DNA of 64,000 bases, from assembly GCA_015657535.1 (NCBI GenBank), contig JADHZB010001712.1:72066-136065 (forward strand). Direction: 5' to 3'. Positions 13,201-24,800 of this stretch are shown piece after piece. Position numbers and translations under genes: made by a program. Within the stretch, counting starts at the first letter, position 1. Every line of letters starts with the position of its first letter. This DNA comes from Nephromyces sp. MM_2019. Its lineage: Eukaryota; Apicomplexa; Aconoidasida; Nephromycida. Below the pieces are notes generated by a model. The model saw only the letters and a list, made by a program, of their open reading frames with translations. It searched no databases and was not told the DNA's origin.

Positions 13201-14142
13201 CAAATACAAGCCAGCGGCATGCTCAACGAGAGCTATCCAAAATATTTCACCTGTTTGTAGATTTTGCCCGGGGAGTAATTAGTTACTCAGCACAATTACA
13301 TCTCAAAATGTCTTGGCACTCGATTCACAAGACTTAGAAACGAAAGTAAGCTATCTAACTACTCCTTCCATGCTCCCTTCGACGTTGGGTGTACTGATAA
13401 TTTGTTTCTGCTTTTTGTTCCTATCCTCGGAAAACTCTATGTCCTCTCCTGTTCATCTTGGCCAGCAAAAACACTATTTGCACACAGAACATAGCAAACC
13501 ATTTTATCTCGCTTTCTCAGCAGTTGGCTTAGTTGCCAATCAATTTTATTCCGGAAAAATCAATCGAAGTCCATAGCACAGTTGATACTAAAATAAAACT
13601 GGTTGAAGGGCCTCTAACCACTTATGTACGACATTTCTCTGCCATCTATCGGCTAAGCGAAATACCAGTGCACGTGTAGTTCTATTTGAGGATTTCAATG
13701 AGTAGATACCATGGGAAAAACTTTATTCATAGTTTACAGGAGTGTGAGCGGAACTCCTCTGTAAAGGAATAAAGCCAAGGTACTGGAAAAGATGCAACAA
13801 ACAGAGGCTGAGGGGACAAATGTTGCTGCATTCATGGTGTGGTCGCAAGCGTGTTAGCACATGTGGCCATAGGTTGTGATTGTTTGCGATTAATCTTGAT
13901 TTTTTAGCAACATGAGCATGAGCCTAACGGTATCAAAGTATCAACGCTAACAATCAGACCCCTCAACTAATAGTGGCTTTTCTTTTGATATAATGGGCTC
14001 GAGTACTGTGAATACGGTTGAGCAGTGCATTGCAGCAGCCATAATACGATTCTTGCTGAAGGCGTAACAGGTCTCGTGTGCTCGCGGGCCGCCGCGCTAT
14101 ATCCTTGACATATGTAATCTGACAATACGCAATTCGTGCAGC
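10221..14142. other. Intergenic, no gene recognised
   Basis: No exon with splice signals and protein-like composition was found on either strand. The longest open frames (for example 11,367-11,573 and 13,313-13,576 on +) show no motif and no plausible neighbours. Base composition is balanced between strands, unlike the T-skewed introns to the left. The only structured element seen is the hairpin at 11,864-11,916. Confidence 0.5.
11864..11916. repeat. Perfect 21-bp inverted repeat with 11-nt loop
   Basis: The left arm 11864-11884 reads CGTGGAAATTATGGCGATGA plus A. The right arm 11896-11916 is its exact reverse complement, separated by 11 nt (CGCTTTCAGCC). Twenty-one uninterrupted pairs are far beyond chance for one location. 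No T run follows either arm and no open frame flanks it. It could be the hairpin of a small RNA precursor, a remnant of a small inverted-repeat element, or a recent inverted duplication. Confidence 0.85.
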
Positions 14143-14214
14143 GGTTCTGTGGTGTAGTGGTTAGCACTGTGGACTCTGAATCCACCGACCTGGGTTCGAG
14201 TCCCAGCAGGACCT
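14143..14214 (+). tRNA. tRNA-Gln (anticodon CUG)
   Basis: The 72-nt cloverleaf folds fully. The acceptor stem GGTTCTG pairs with CAGGACC (one G-T pair) and the discriminator is T. The D arm (TGGTGTAGTGGTTAGCA) contains the A box. The anticodon stem-loop TGGACTCTGAATCCA carries CTG, which reads CAG codons. The T arm CTGGGTTCGAGTCCCAG contains the B box. There is no intron and CCA is not encoded, as expected for a eukaryotic nuclear gene. No run of four T residues occurs for about 200 nt downstream. Confidence 0.96.
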
Positions 14215-15159
14215 GTTCAGTGTGCCGTAACATTGCTGCCACACGGCTTATAAAAGCGTATTGTGTATTTGTAATAATCCGCACTACAAGATTGTGGTAA
14301 ACCTTTCCCAATGATAACATAACTCTAAATTACAATTATATTAATACGTCTAACTTCTTGAGCATGCTTCTTGTACTTTCTGCATTATTTGTCACCTGTT
14401 GTATAATGATGGTCAAGCGCATTTTCTTTTTCCAGCCCATGTCTCACTTTTCTGATGTTTGAGGCAACTTCAGCGCTTCCCGCAATTCACACAGCAAGTA
14501 TCATACAGGAATACTCAACACGCCATGTACTCCTTGCGACTTCCAAAATTTTACTATGGGGCAAAGTGTACTTCCAAATATTCTAAACAAAGCTGCAGGG
14601 TTGAGATGCAACTTCCAATGCATTAGATGATGCGTCATAGCAGCGAATCTCCCTCAGGTGAAGCCTCGAAGTCAGTTAACGCCCTTGCATTAAGCCATCC
14701 ATTGCTGCTTCAAGCATTAGTGAAACGTAGTGCCCATAGCAATTGCACATCTCTACCGCTATGAAGTTTGAATCGTGAGTTGCTTGTCACTCCTAGTCAT
14801 TGTAACCCACGAACACTACCGAGTGAATGTGTTTTTACGCGAACTACGCATCAGGTTATCACGTAGTGCTGGAGAAATACCACAGGTTGCTACCTTGATG
14901 TTGCTGCAAATATTGGAGTGGTAGCAATGTTGAGCATCTTATGGAGCATTTCTCCAGAGTCGAAAGCCCAGTTGAACAGTATAGCAAGACACTGCCGGAT
15001 TTGCTGCATAACTGCAGGGAAGGCATGGGTGAGCATAATGAGCTTCATACGGTAGATGCAATCTGCTCCGGGCTGGACACTGATCATTTCGGTACTAATC
15101 TATGTCTGCAGGAAGCATACGCGCTCGGAAAGTGCGCCCGCGCGGCCAGCATGAATAAA
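14215..15159. other. Intergenic spacer between two tRNA genes
   Basis: I see no gene in this 0.95-kb spacer. Its small open frames on both strands overlap one another and look random. It contains no T4 run usable as a Pol III terminator close to either tRNA. It is less AT-rich than the flanking kilobases. Confidence 0.5.
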
Positions 15160-15240
15160 TGACAGAAGTGGGATTCGAACCCACGCCTTTGTCAGACCAC
15201 GACCTGAACGTGGCGCCTTAGACCGCTCGGCCATCCTGTC
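15160..15240 (-). tRNA. tRNA-Leu (anticodon CAG)
   Basis: Read on the - strand, the acceptor stem GACAGGA pairs with TTCTGTC (one G-T pair) and is followed by discriminator A, typical of leucine tRNAs. The D arm has the A box (TGGCCGAGCGGTCTAAGGC). The anticodon stem CCACG/CGTGG encloses the loop TTCAGGT, giving CAG, which reads CUG codons. A long variable arm (about TCTGACAAAGGC) shows a class II tRNA. The T arm carries the B box GGTTCGAATCC. There is no intron and no encoded CCA. No T4 run follows within 300 nt on the transcribed strand. Confidence 0.96.
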
Positions 15241-18200
15241 TTGCGTGAGGGTAGGCGTTTCATTTTTGTCGTCAAACTAACTGCATTTGTAAGTTGCTCG
15301 AACAGCTGCCTGTTGGTGAGGTGCTCCATATCCGGTCCCTCCGTGAGACAGGCTTACATTGTAGGCGCGCGAAAGCAGTGCAAAAGCGTGTTTATTTTCT
15401 TTTCAAGAGCCCACGCAAAGCCCACTTGCTTTGTGTGTTCGTAGACGCTTTCGACACAAACTAATTGCATATGGTAAGTGCAAAGAAGCGCATCACGAAA
15501 ATCGCGTCTCACAGTAGCTCGACTGGCCAGACGCAGGGACCGGTTAATTTATCAGAGAAATTATGCGGAGGACACCAGTTACAAGCTTCTACTTTTGTGT
15601 ATGCCTTAATTTGGAATCATGTCGAGTGTGTGCGAGAAAATCGTATTTTCAGCGAGCATAGAATCTCCAGGAGCCACAAATTAAAACAGTGGCCGGAGGA
15701 ATTGATTATAAGTAATCTCATATATTACGCTCGTCAGGGGTATTGCGCACACACCGTATTCATACGGAAGTTGGTTACATGGCTCAGTATATGGATAGCT
15801 CAGAACTTGCTTGGGTGCACGTAGAATGAAATCGTGCGTAGCGTAGGAGGGCTATTTTTCGAATCCAATTTAGCATCGTAGTGTGCATTAAAGTGAGCTC
15901 AGTGACTCAGTGTCTGCAAAGTTTTCCTGCTCAACAAAGCGAGACCCATGGATGATATGAAAGCTACCGTGGCGATGAGAATAGAGCAACAGTCAGCGTT
16001 CTACACGAGTACGCCAGGAAAACTTATGAAACCCTATGGTACTAGTCTTTGCATACCGTATGCTGCAATTTATATGAATGCTGCCTAATTTTGTGTATCC
16101 TTTGTGATTACCATGTAGCTGTATATCTCAGTCTAAAGCCTAGCGCTAGGAGTCTGAAACGATGCTTAATGCTATTTTTGTATGCATAATTTGCCTCAAT
16201 CCGTGAGCATGGATGTGAGTGGCTTATAGATCTCTTTTAACTCAGCTATGATTAACCTCCTTTAGTCCGACTAATAAGCGGGGGAGAATGCAGTGCAGCG
16301 CTGCACGGAGATGTGGCACATCAATAAAAACCGTAGACATATACTTGGATACGGCATTGCTGCGCTGCAGGCAAAATAGGGGAGCCTTACCTTGGCCAAT
16401 GCTTCAACCTTTAGTGGAATTCGCGTCGTTGTGGTGTACACAGTGTATGGCGGTCAAATCGCATCAGTTTTACTTCACCCAGTTAGTTCACCACCAATCT
16501 GGATTAACGTTACTACTCTTTCAAAATCTCAATCACCCGTGAAGCGTACAACAGGACCAATACCGTTCGATGTCTTGCGCTATGCACGTCTTGCACGCTC
16601 AAGTTCGAGAAGGTTAATTGTTACTAACAGGATCCCTTAGAAGCACCACTATGACGAGAATTCATGAAAACTGAAAGCAAATACTAGCGCACTGTTATCA
16701 AGATTTTTCAAAGCATTGCTGGTATACTGTTGACTCCTATGACATATCATAGCCTCAATGGTACCCGATCCTTTATTGAGCTTCATCCTAATTAGGAAAC
16801 TTTGTAGCCGCTTGATCACAGAGCATGCCATAAGTCATGCTGAAGAATTGTACAAAAGTCAAACTTCCGTTGAAGCATTGAAATTTCACTTTATGTGGAT
16901 ATGCAAAAAACCATTGGCCCCTATGGATACTGCACATGCATAGGTCATAATGTCTGTAATAAATGCAGTTGCTCTCCCCGTAGTTATTCTTAATATCGCC
17001 AGTTTAGTAGCAACTATCGATTTTACAGTATAAACCTGTGCTTGCAGGGCTATGCATTGCTACTCAAGAAAAGTAGGAATCCTGCCACAGGTGACTATCA
17101 CGCGACACTTCCCTGTGGGATCGTAATTTAACATGGAAGATTGATTACGATAGTTGTTGGACTTGAAGAATCCTTTGATAGCTTCATTAAATGAAATAAT
17201 TCTGATCCCGTTAATGTGTTCACTTGTACTCGTGAGAGAAGCTCATGTCACATGATTACTTGGCGAAACCACGGAAAAGGTTCTGCCAGACACGAAAAGA
17301 ATAGCATCTACCCGGTGTAACCAAGAAAGAAAGCGTGCCTGAGGCTATCAACTCGTAATAGAGGGTACTACGCTTTATATAAAAGTACACAGCATCCTAC
17401 CACAGCTAGTATCAGATATGAATCTAGCTACCTTGGATGAGATCCTTCGTTAAGCTCACTGCCTGGTCAGTGCCACCGCAAGGCACTATAGCAGCAGCGT
17501 TTTCCTGTAATAAAAAAAAGGCGGAGAGCACTAATCCCGTAGCAGGACGTGGGTGTCTGGTGGAGCAACGCATAACTATGAGCCTAGTAGCAAATAGTAG
17601 ACAGGAAGTGTTGCCCCAATAAACTATGCGAAAGGAGCAGGCTGCAGCTTTGCCACTAGGTTTTTTGCCATGCGGAAGATTATCGTGAATATAGGCTGAT
17701 ATTCCACAGCAGAAGTAATTGCCAGCCACGCCAAACGTTGAGTAGACAGGATACGGGATTGTAATTTTCCAGGGTAAACAATTAGTATGGAGAGCCGAAG
17801 GTTGGAAAGCGGACACTATAGAGGATTAACTTCAAAAGCGAATATTGAGGACACCAGTTATAGTAAATTAGAAGATGTCATTACGTTTAAGAATTTCCTT
17901 ACCTACTTAGTGACTATTGAAGATATCTCACCCGTAATGTCCTATTATTTTTAATGGGGAGGTTTGGTAATGCTTCAGGCCAACATCGGTGCGCTCCTCT
18001 TTGTCAGGTGATAATTTGAGCTTCATGATTGAGTACGGTACACGTTTTAAATAAGGTTTTCTGTGAAATCTTCAGAGTAAATTGAATTTATTCTATCCTT
18101 GCCTTAATTCCTGTGCTCCTTTGAATAGCAATGCCTGATTTGACCGCCTTTATACGAGGCAAAACAATCGCTTATATTGCTCAACCCCATCCTCAATATG

Positions 18201-20719
18201 ATGTACATGCTTTCCATGCCATTCCAAGGCATTTCAAGGCATTCTGCCTTAGATCTAATTATGAGCAAAGATGGCGCAACTGCCATATCACTTGTACCTA
18301 GAAGCTGCAGACGGGATCTCAGCGTGCTAACTAAATGCCCACAGGTTGGTGGCGCAACCTAACCCTATGTGCATGAAGCGCAATGTAGCCTTATGGGACT
18401 AAATTCTCAAAAAGTCGTCCTTCCTGTTTCCCACGCTACAGCACTCTCCACTAATCTTCGTCGAAACAGCGGTACCGTAGTAATAGAGGTCTGGAAGCAG
18501 ACGAAAACGTATAAATCCCTCCTTCCTAATTTCTTACCATTGAGCCAAACGGCCTTTCATATGACAAACCCTTCAACGGCATGCAGTCCTGCTAAAGCTA
18601 AATTGACTTGGATAGCAGATTATTAGCCTTTTGAGAAAAAAGTAAGTTCTAATTTACGAGAAGCCATCCACATGTAGGCCTACGCAGGAAGTTAGCACAT
18701 ATTTTTAAGGCATCATCATCGTGCCTGATAAATCAATATATGCATCCGGGCGTTTGTATTACGCGGAGGATGAATGAAATTCTATAAACTTATGTAGAGT
18801 TGCACAATCGCAGAATTCGTAGAGGAAAACTAGCGAAGTTCGCCATAAATCAGTGATACCACGGATTTTCCAACACTAGCTCTAGATTCTATAAGTAACG
18901 CACTGAGCAAGGCCGGCCGGTGGTAATTAGGGTGTCAAGATAATTTGAAAAAAATGCAGGAGTTATTGATACAGTAAAATGGAATGTATACCTGACACAC
19001 CCCGTAATAATGAAAATGAGCACTAGCTTGCAGATCGTGTACGCTTCCTGGCAAACGTTACAAAATATAACCAATATGCATTGAGGGTTATCGTCATAAG
19101 TGGAGAAGAAAACGTGCAAAAATGTTTCTTGGGCAATAACAAATCAATTCTTTTTTTAAGGATTTTCTGTAGTTAACACTGCACATTTTTCCACGAAGCA
19201 ATGAGCATGAGGCTCGCCCCACTACAGCAGTACTTTCAAAGTTGGTCTCCGAGGATTTCATATGAACAGGTCACTGATCATGCAAAAAACAGTGTTCCTA
19301 CGTGCAAAAAGTGGCTTGAATAGATTCTGGGGGGTAAAATTAAAAAGAATTGACACTTTTAATGGTTAAACCACCGCAACCCTCCTATTTCTCTATGTAA
19401 TGGAAGCAAAATGCGCGTTTTATGCTCTCTTGTAGCATATTTCCGGGTTTAGAATTTAAAATAGCTAAGGAGCACTACTTAAAGGCTGTGCCCTGTATCC
19501 TCAAACCATATTTTCTTCAAAAAATGAGGTAACTCTGAAGGTTTAAAACTGCTCCTCACAACAAACGCGGGAAGCAATTCTTTCTTGTCTGAGATTAATA
19601 AACCAGCTTGCTGAAAATGCTGAAAACCTCCTTTATTCTAAAAGCAGTAACAATTGCAGATGAGAAATGTAAAATTTGTATAGTAAAATCAAACAACTTT
19701 CGGCTATCGTTATTCTTTATTTCTTTCAGCAAAACAAAATAAAATAGGCAAAACACACAAAATTACACTGGTAGCAATCAAAAATTTTACTTACTTCCGA
19801 AAAAAAAATCATAGTTTTATAAGCACTTAGATAGTAAAACATACAGAGAATTGCTTTAACTAGAATTAGAACTCAAATCAACTTTTTTAGTCTAAACAAT
19901 GTACAAACGAGTATACAAACATACTAAGTGATATAGCAATACGTAGCGTCTAGGTGGCTTTTCCGGCTCATGATAATCATAAATATATAGCTTCCCAGTG
20001 CCTTCGCAGAATACTATAAAGGTAATGTTTAAACAATTTCCAAGGATTGCTGTAAAGAGAATAAGCAAGCAAAGTATGCTCATTTTTTATGAATTATACA
20101 GTACTGGGAAACTGACAGCCAAACAAACTACAAATCCTAAAGGATATATCTTTAAATTACTAATCCATACCAGGAATTGGGAAGAAAAACATGCAGTGTG
20201 AACAATGGATAAGCGAATTTGAGAAGGATTGATTATTCTGGCTCCGAAAACAATTGCGAATGCAGAAATTTGTTAGGCTTTCGAATAAGAGGCCTTAAAA
20301 CAAAAGTATCTAGATAATAGCGCATATTTTTTCGAGGTCTTACAAAGGTCATAATCAGTTCCCCAATGGACAGCACGCTGTGTTAACTCGAAGTACACGG
20401 CCTCCGCCTTTCCCTGATTATCTTGAACGGATACCATTCGACCTAATTCACATAATTTATCACACCTCTTTCATATTGCAATAAAAGACTACGGTAAAAG
20501 GGTGCTATAATTCCAGAGCTATGTGAAATTAAATAGTACTTGAAATTGTAGCATTTAAAAGTAGCAAACAACCTTCGCAAATTATTGTTATCACGCTTAG
20601 TTTAGCCTTCGAAGCCAGCATCACCTTTTAGGATATAGCGTCAGCTATTAGTATCGATGCTATCCTAAGTGAAATATTTTTTAAAACAGCGCTACTCATT
20701 CACAAAAAACTTCGCGTGA
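15241..20719. other. Intergenic, no gene recognised
   Basis: The open frames in this 5.5-kb stretch (up to 130 codons, at 17,424-17,816 on -) show no motif and no splice-phase partners, and I cannot support any of them. A short imperfect decamer repetition (CCAAGGCATT-like, about three copies) lies near 18,215-18,250. From about 19.3 kb the + strand becomes A-rich, which fits the start of a - strand transcription unit's 3' flank. Confidence 0.45.
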
Positions 20720-21899
20720 CTAGTAGTTGTGAAACCGAAAGGGATTTTGAGGCTTGAACCTCAAGTATATTCCTCGAAAATTTTCAGTCTTCGTATTCAG
20801 CATGTGATTTTTAATATCCGTGCGTGACCCATAAAATTTTCTGGTGCCCTGAATATACTCAAAATCATTAGGTATAAGCAGATAAAGATTATCATTACCG
20901 TCACTCCGAACATATTTTTCTCCCCTCAGAATGCAAGAGGGGGACCAGAAGTCATCCCATTCGAATGTTTCCATTCCACCAAGCGTCTGAAGTCGGTTTA
21001 AGAAATCTTCACTTTGCCAATCCTTGGGTGGTGTGCTACCTTTCAAGCAAAAATAATTTTCTTGAAATTCCCCAAACTACTATCAAATGAAGGGTGCAAG
21101 AAACTAGCAGCTTGATCACGCCAAGCTATATGTCATCGCATATGCCAATAAAATTTCGCTATGATTGTAGCTACGGTAGCCCCCATCACTTAATCAATAA
21201 ACATTTTCTTTGAAAATAACTTTTCACAGAGACACACCACTCTTTTAGCTTTACCAGGAACAGCTCTATAGCCAACAACGAAGGAAGCAATAATTTCACG
21301 CAGGGCTACTGGGCTTAGTAATATGAGATCATCAGACATGGCATCCTTAAGGCTGGCTGAGATTGCACGGAACATACAATCACCGTCACCTCCGTGATCC
21401 TGAAAAATTAAAGCCAACCTAGTAAATTCCTTAAGAGGCAACTATGAGAACTCAGCACAAGTAATAAGGATGGTAAAGATATTTATGGAAGCCTCCACGA
21501 CGGTGCCTCATATCACTTCTGGTTCATAAAGGAAAAAGCACTCTTTAACAAAACATCACACTATAGTTGGAAAAACAATTCAACCGTCACAGCTTTTCCC
21601 CAGGATATTTGTTGGCGCCGTAATATCATGTGGATAACTCATTAGAATAGATATTCAAGCACTTGTAACACCTTGATATATCAACTAGCATGGGTAAAGT
21701 ACCTTGGTCAAGAGAGTTTCCCCTTCAGATTCCGATCGCATATTCCATCTTAAAGATAGGCGTTCCCAGGAGTTACGATGGGAATCCCCAAAAAAGTCAT
21801 TAGTAGGTAAGAAAGCTAGTGGAAGTCGCTTTTCCCCAAAGGAATTCATGATCATATTCCTCAGGGGTGTCACAGAACGAGTAAACAAGCTGCTTCCAT
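20720..21899 (-). CDS. OTU-family cysteine protease (deubiquitinase), C-terminal three exons
   Basis: Exons in transcript order are 21899-21703, 21399-21255 and 21039-20720 (TAA stop). Lengths and phases agree at both junctions, and both introns are GT-AG. The middle exon opens with HGGDGDCMFRAIS, the classic OTU signature: the Asp and nucleophilic Cys of the catalytic site in D-G-x-C followed by a large aromatic residue. A helix with LREIIASFVVGYR follows, as in OTU folds. The last exon carries the rest of the fold, and the protein ends FRFHNY, where the His is the likely catalytic partner, placed unusually close to the C terminus. OTU proteases cleave ubiquitin or ubiquitin-like chains. About 219 residues are visible. 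The first listed exon begins mid-codon after an acceptor, so N-terminal exons lie upstream; one candidate, not phase-linked, is 22477-22412. Confidence 0.78.
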
Positions 21900-24800
21900 C
21901 TGAATAATAGAGGATTTATATCAGTACGACATACTTCACTTTGTGGCAAACAACTTCCAAATATATGGAAACGAAGGCGAAACGTAAGCATAGGATAATG
22001 TGCTTGGCCAATTTACACAGGATAAAAAAAGGGCATGTAAATGAGCAGCCTCTGCTGCAACAGTTTTTGTCAGGAAAGTAAGCATCTAATCATTTCCGCA
22101 ATTTTGAGGAGCACTTAGCAAAAAAGCCTAAGATCATGCCTGAAAGAGTTCGGCAAAGTCGTATATACCCCAGATACAAGGTGATTTTAGCAGTAAGTAT
22201 CTTTTCTTCAAAATTTTGGCGTTGAAGTATTTAGTAGGCGCGCAGAAGCCAGATTTAGGAAGCGCTTACAACTACGCACATATCACCTGAATCCACAAAC
22301 AAAACCATACGCGTCATTCTCTTACGGGCATTTGGGAGTTCTTTCAATAAAAAATGTATACTATGATCACTATTCACAAGCCCTTGTTCAACAAAAAAGA
22401 AGCCAAGGTACATCTTCAGGGCGGGCAAGAAAGCATGGTATTTCAAAAGATGAAAAAGTTTTATCAACTTCGGAGTCCTAATCGCGAAATTGCACCATTT
22501 AGAGATAACCTGTATACGCTTACATACCTCCAATACGTATGGTCTTACGAGAAGCAAAGTCTGGGCTCAAAGCGGCTGCTACCCCGCAAAGTGCGAGTAA
22601 GAATATCAAGATTTTGAATAGATCATTTGCATTGCGCTTTGGCGTTGAAGTAGTCATCGAAAATTATTGTAGTGGATATCCCTATTATAGAAACTGGTCA
22701 TAATAACTACTGCAGCGAAGATAATAAAGGGAGCCGTAAGGATACGAAGAGGACTATGCCATCAACTTCCAGGGAATAGAGTAAACTAGGCAACTCAGCA
22801 AGAATGTAAAAAGAACATCAGGCAGTGACTTTTCACTTGAGAAGGTAGAATAAGCGTGCATTTATTGTAACTTTACGGACGGCACAGTGCAAGGTACCCG
22901 TGGACTCTGTCCAACAAATTGATGAGACAGTAAAACGCAGCTAATAGCGGCACGGAGCCCTCAAGGAAATTTTTTTGCGGAAAACCTTGAGCCAAATAAT
23001 GATCCCGCCAAAACCAGTATAATTACAAACTAAATCGTGGACACCTCCACACCGTTTGGAAAAGCTAGAATCTTCGTCTCTTCAACAAGAGTAGCTATGT
23101 GCCCTTATTTGAATAATATCCAGCCAACACTACGATGCTATAGCATCCCAAAGTAACGAGCTCATAGTGAATTTATACACGGCTGAGACTCTGGGAAGCT
23201 GATAATCGAATTTCCAAATCGCACAACGGAGCGCTTAATTTTAGAATAGCTTCATCAGCTGAGAAGCCAACCTCAGTTCAAACAATGCTTTGGCATCGCA
23301 TGCTAAAATAGGCTCTGATGCATGTGCGATAGCCATTTACTCATTACGTGATAACCGAATAGCTTTCCCAAGTTCATCATTATGGAAATAAAAAAAGCTA
23401 CAAAACAAATTCCGCTAAGGATTAGTTAGGGGGTTCCAGTGAACATATTTCGGCACAAAAAAATTAAATCAACGGCGTGATTCATTAAGTTTGGCTTGGT
23501 AGAATATGCTGCCAACACTCTTTAGAACATAAGCATGGCTAGGGGCGGAAATCCTCAATGCAAGGAAGTGGCTCTTTAACTGCTCCACGAAAAAAGATGG
23601 TGTTTTCATCTTTTTTCCTAGTCTTAGACATTTAATCTAAACTAGGTTGCTTACTATTTAGTGGACAGCAAGAGATAATAATATTCAAACCAAGGAAGTA
23701 GCACCTCTACGCATACACACCCTCACGTATGCGCACAACGCACTAGAACACACAGTACTGAAGAGACAACTTAAGCTGCGTGATACTGCGAGCCCCATGT
23801 GAAGAACGCCAGAGGACAGTAAGCTAAGTAAAAGGAGTACCTGTAGAGAATTTCCCTAGTCCGTACCCCTTTTAAGTACCCGTGGAAAACAAAAGTTACC
23901 CAATCACAAAGAAGGCAGGGCAAGTCGATTTACCCGCTCATAGGACATGAAGAACACTAGCGTAAGCTCAAGCAGTATTTTAAGCCCAACTACCGTAGGC
24001 GTGATACTATACTATCTATGTTATTGAGAAGCAATTATATTGCATTGCACTATTTAGAATAGCCATTAGTGGGTACTACTCAGAAGAAGGAGCCATTGCC
24101 ATCTTCAGCCCTTCATAAAAAATTAGTACACAGATATGGGCTTAAAAGTATAGCCTTTTCTTCTATTCATCGATAATCCGAAATGTGCTTACAGATAACT
24201 AAATATCTTCGTTGTACCCGTGCCATGGCAAGCTAGTCAACGCGTTGCGTTCCCCCACATGTTTTAGGTAATCTTAGAAGATGCAACTTGCATAACTTTT
24301 TTTTGCGGATTTCAATTTTCAGGGCAGAAAATGTTGAAAGCTAGTGGGTAATAGCTGCGTCAATTCTTTGTGCAAATGTAACGCGGTCGCTCACGTGAGG
24401 AATATGCAGCACGGCTCGTACTGCGATAACACCGAACGCTACAAACTAATGCTGTTCAACCTAAATAGCAGTTGTACAATGTAGTCCCACGCTTAATCGA
24501 GAAAAAATCATGTGAATGCGTCACTAAATTAGCAAATTAGGATATCAGAGCTGCATGAAGCCTAAATTACAGGACAGTTAAAAGCATCCTCCCTTCCAGA
24601 AACTCAGGTTTCATCAAAAATTGGGTTCTATTTTTTTCAGCAGGATGAAGCCATTATATTCAGGTAAGATCATAAATCAAAGGCGCAAAACGATATTTTT
24701 TATGCGGAAACTCTAAAAGGAATGAGAATGACCCAGCATTTTAATTTTGGCTTAATTAAGGCACTGCATGCTTTTGAAGTATATGCTACTTTCAAGATAT

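Noticed and set aside
15465..15824. + strand open frame of 119 codons near tRNA-Leu
   Set aside because: It shows no domain, no codon pattern distinct from its surroundings and no supporting neighbour.
17424..17816. - strand open frame of 130 codons
   Set aside because: It has no recognisable motif, no in-phase splice partner and no composition skew. It overlaps a + strand frame of similar quality and looks like chance.
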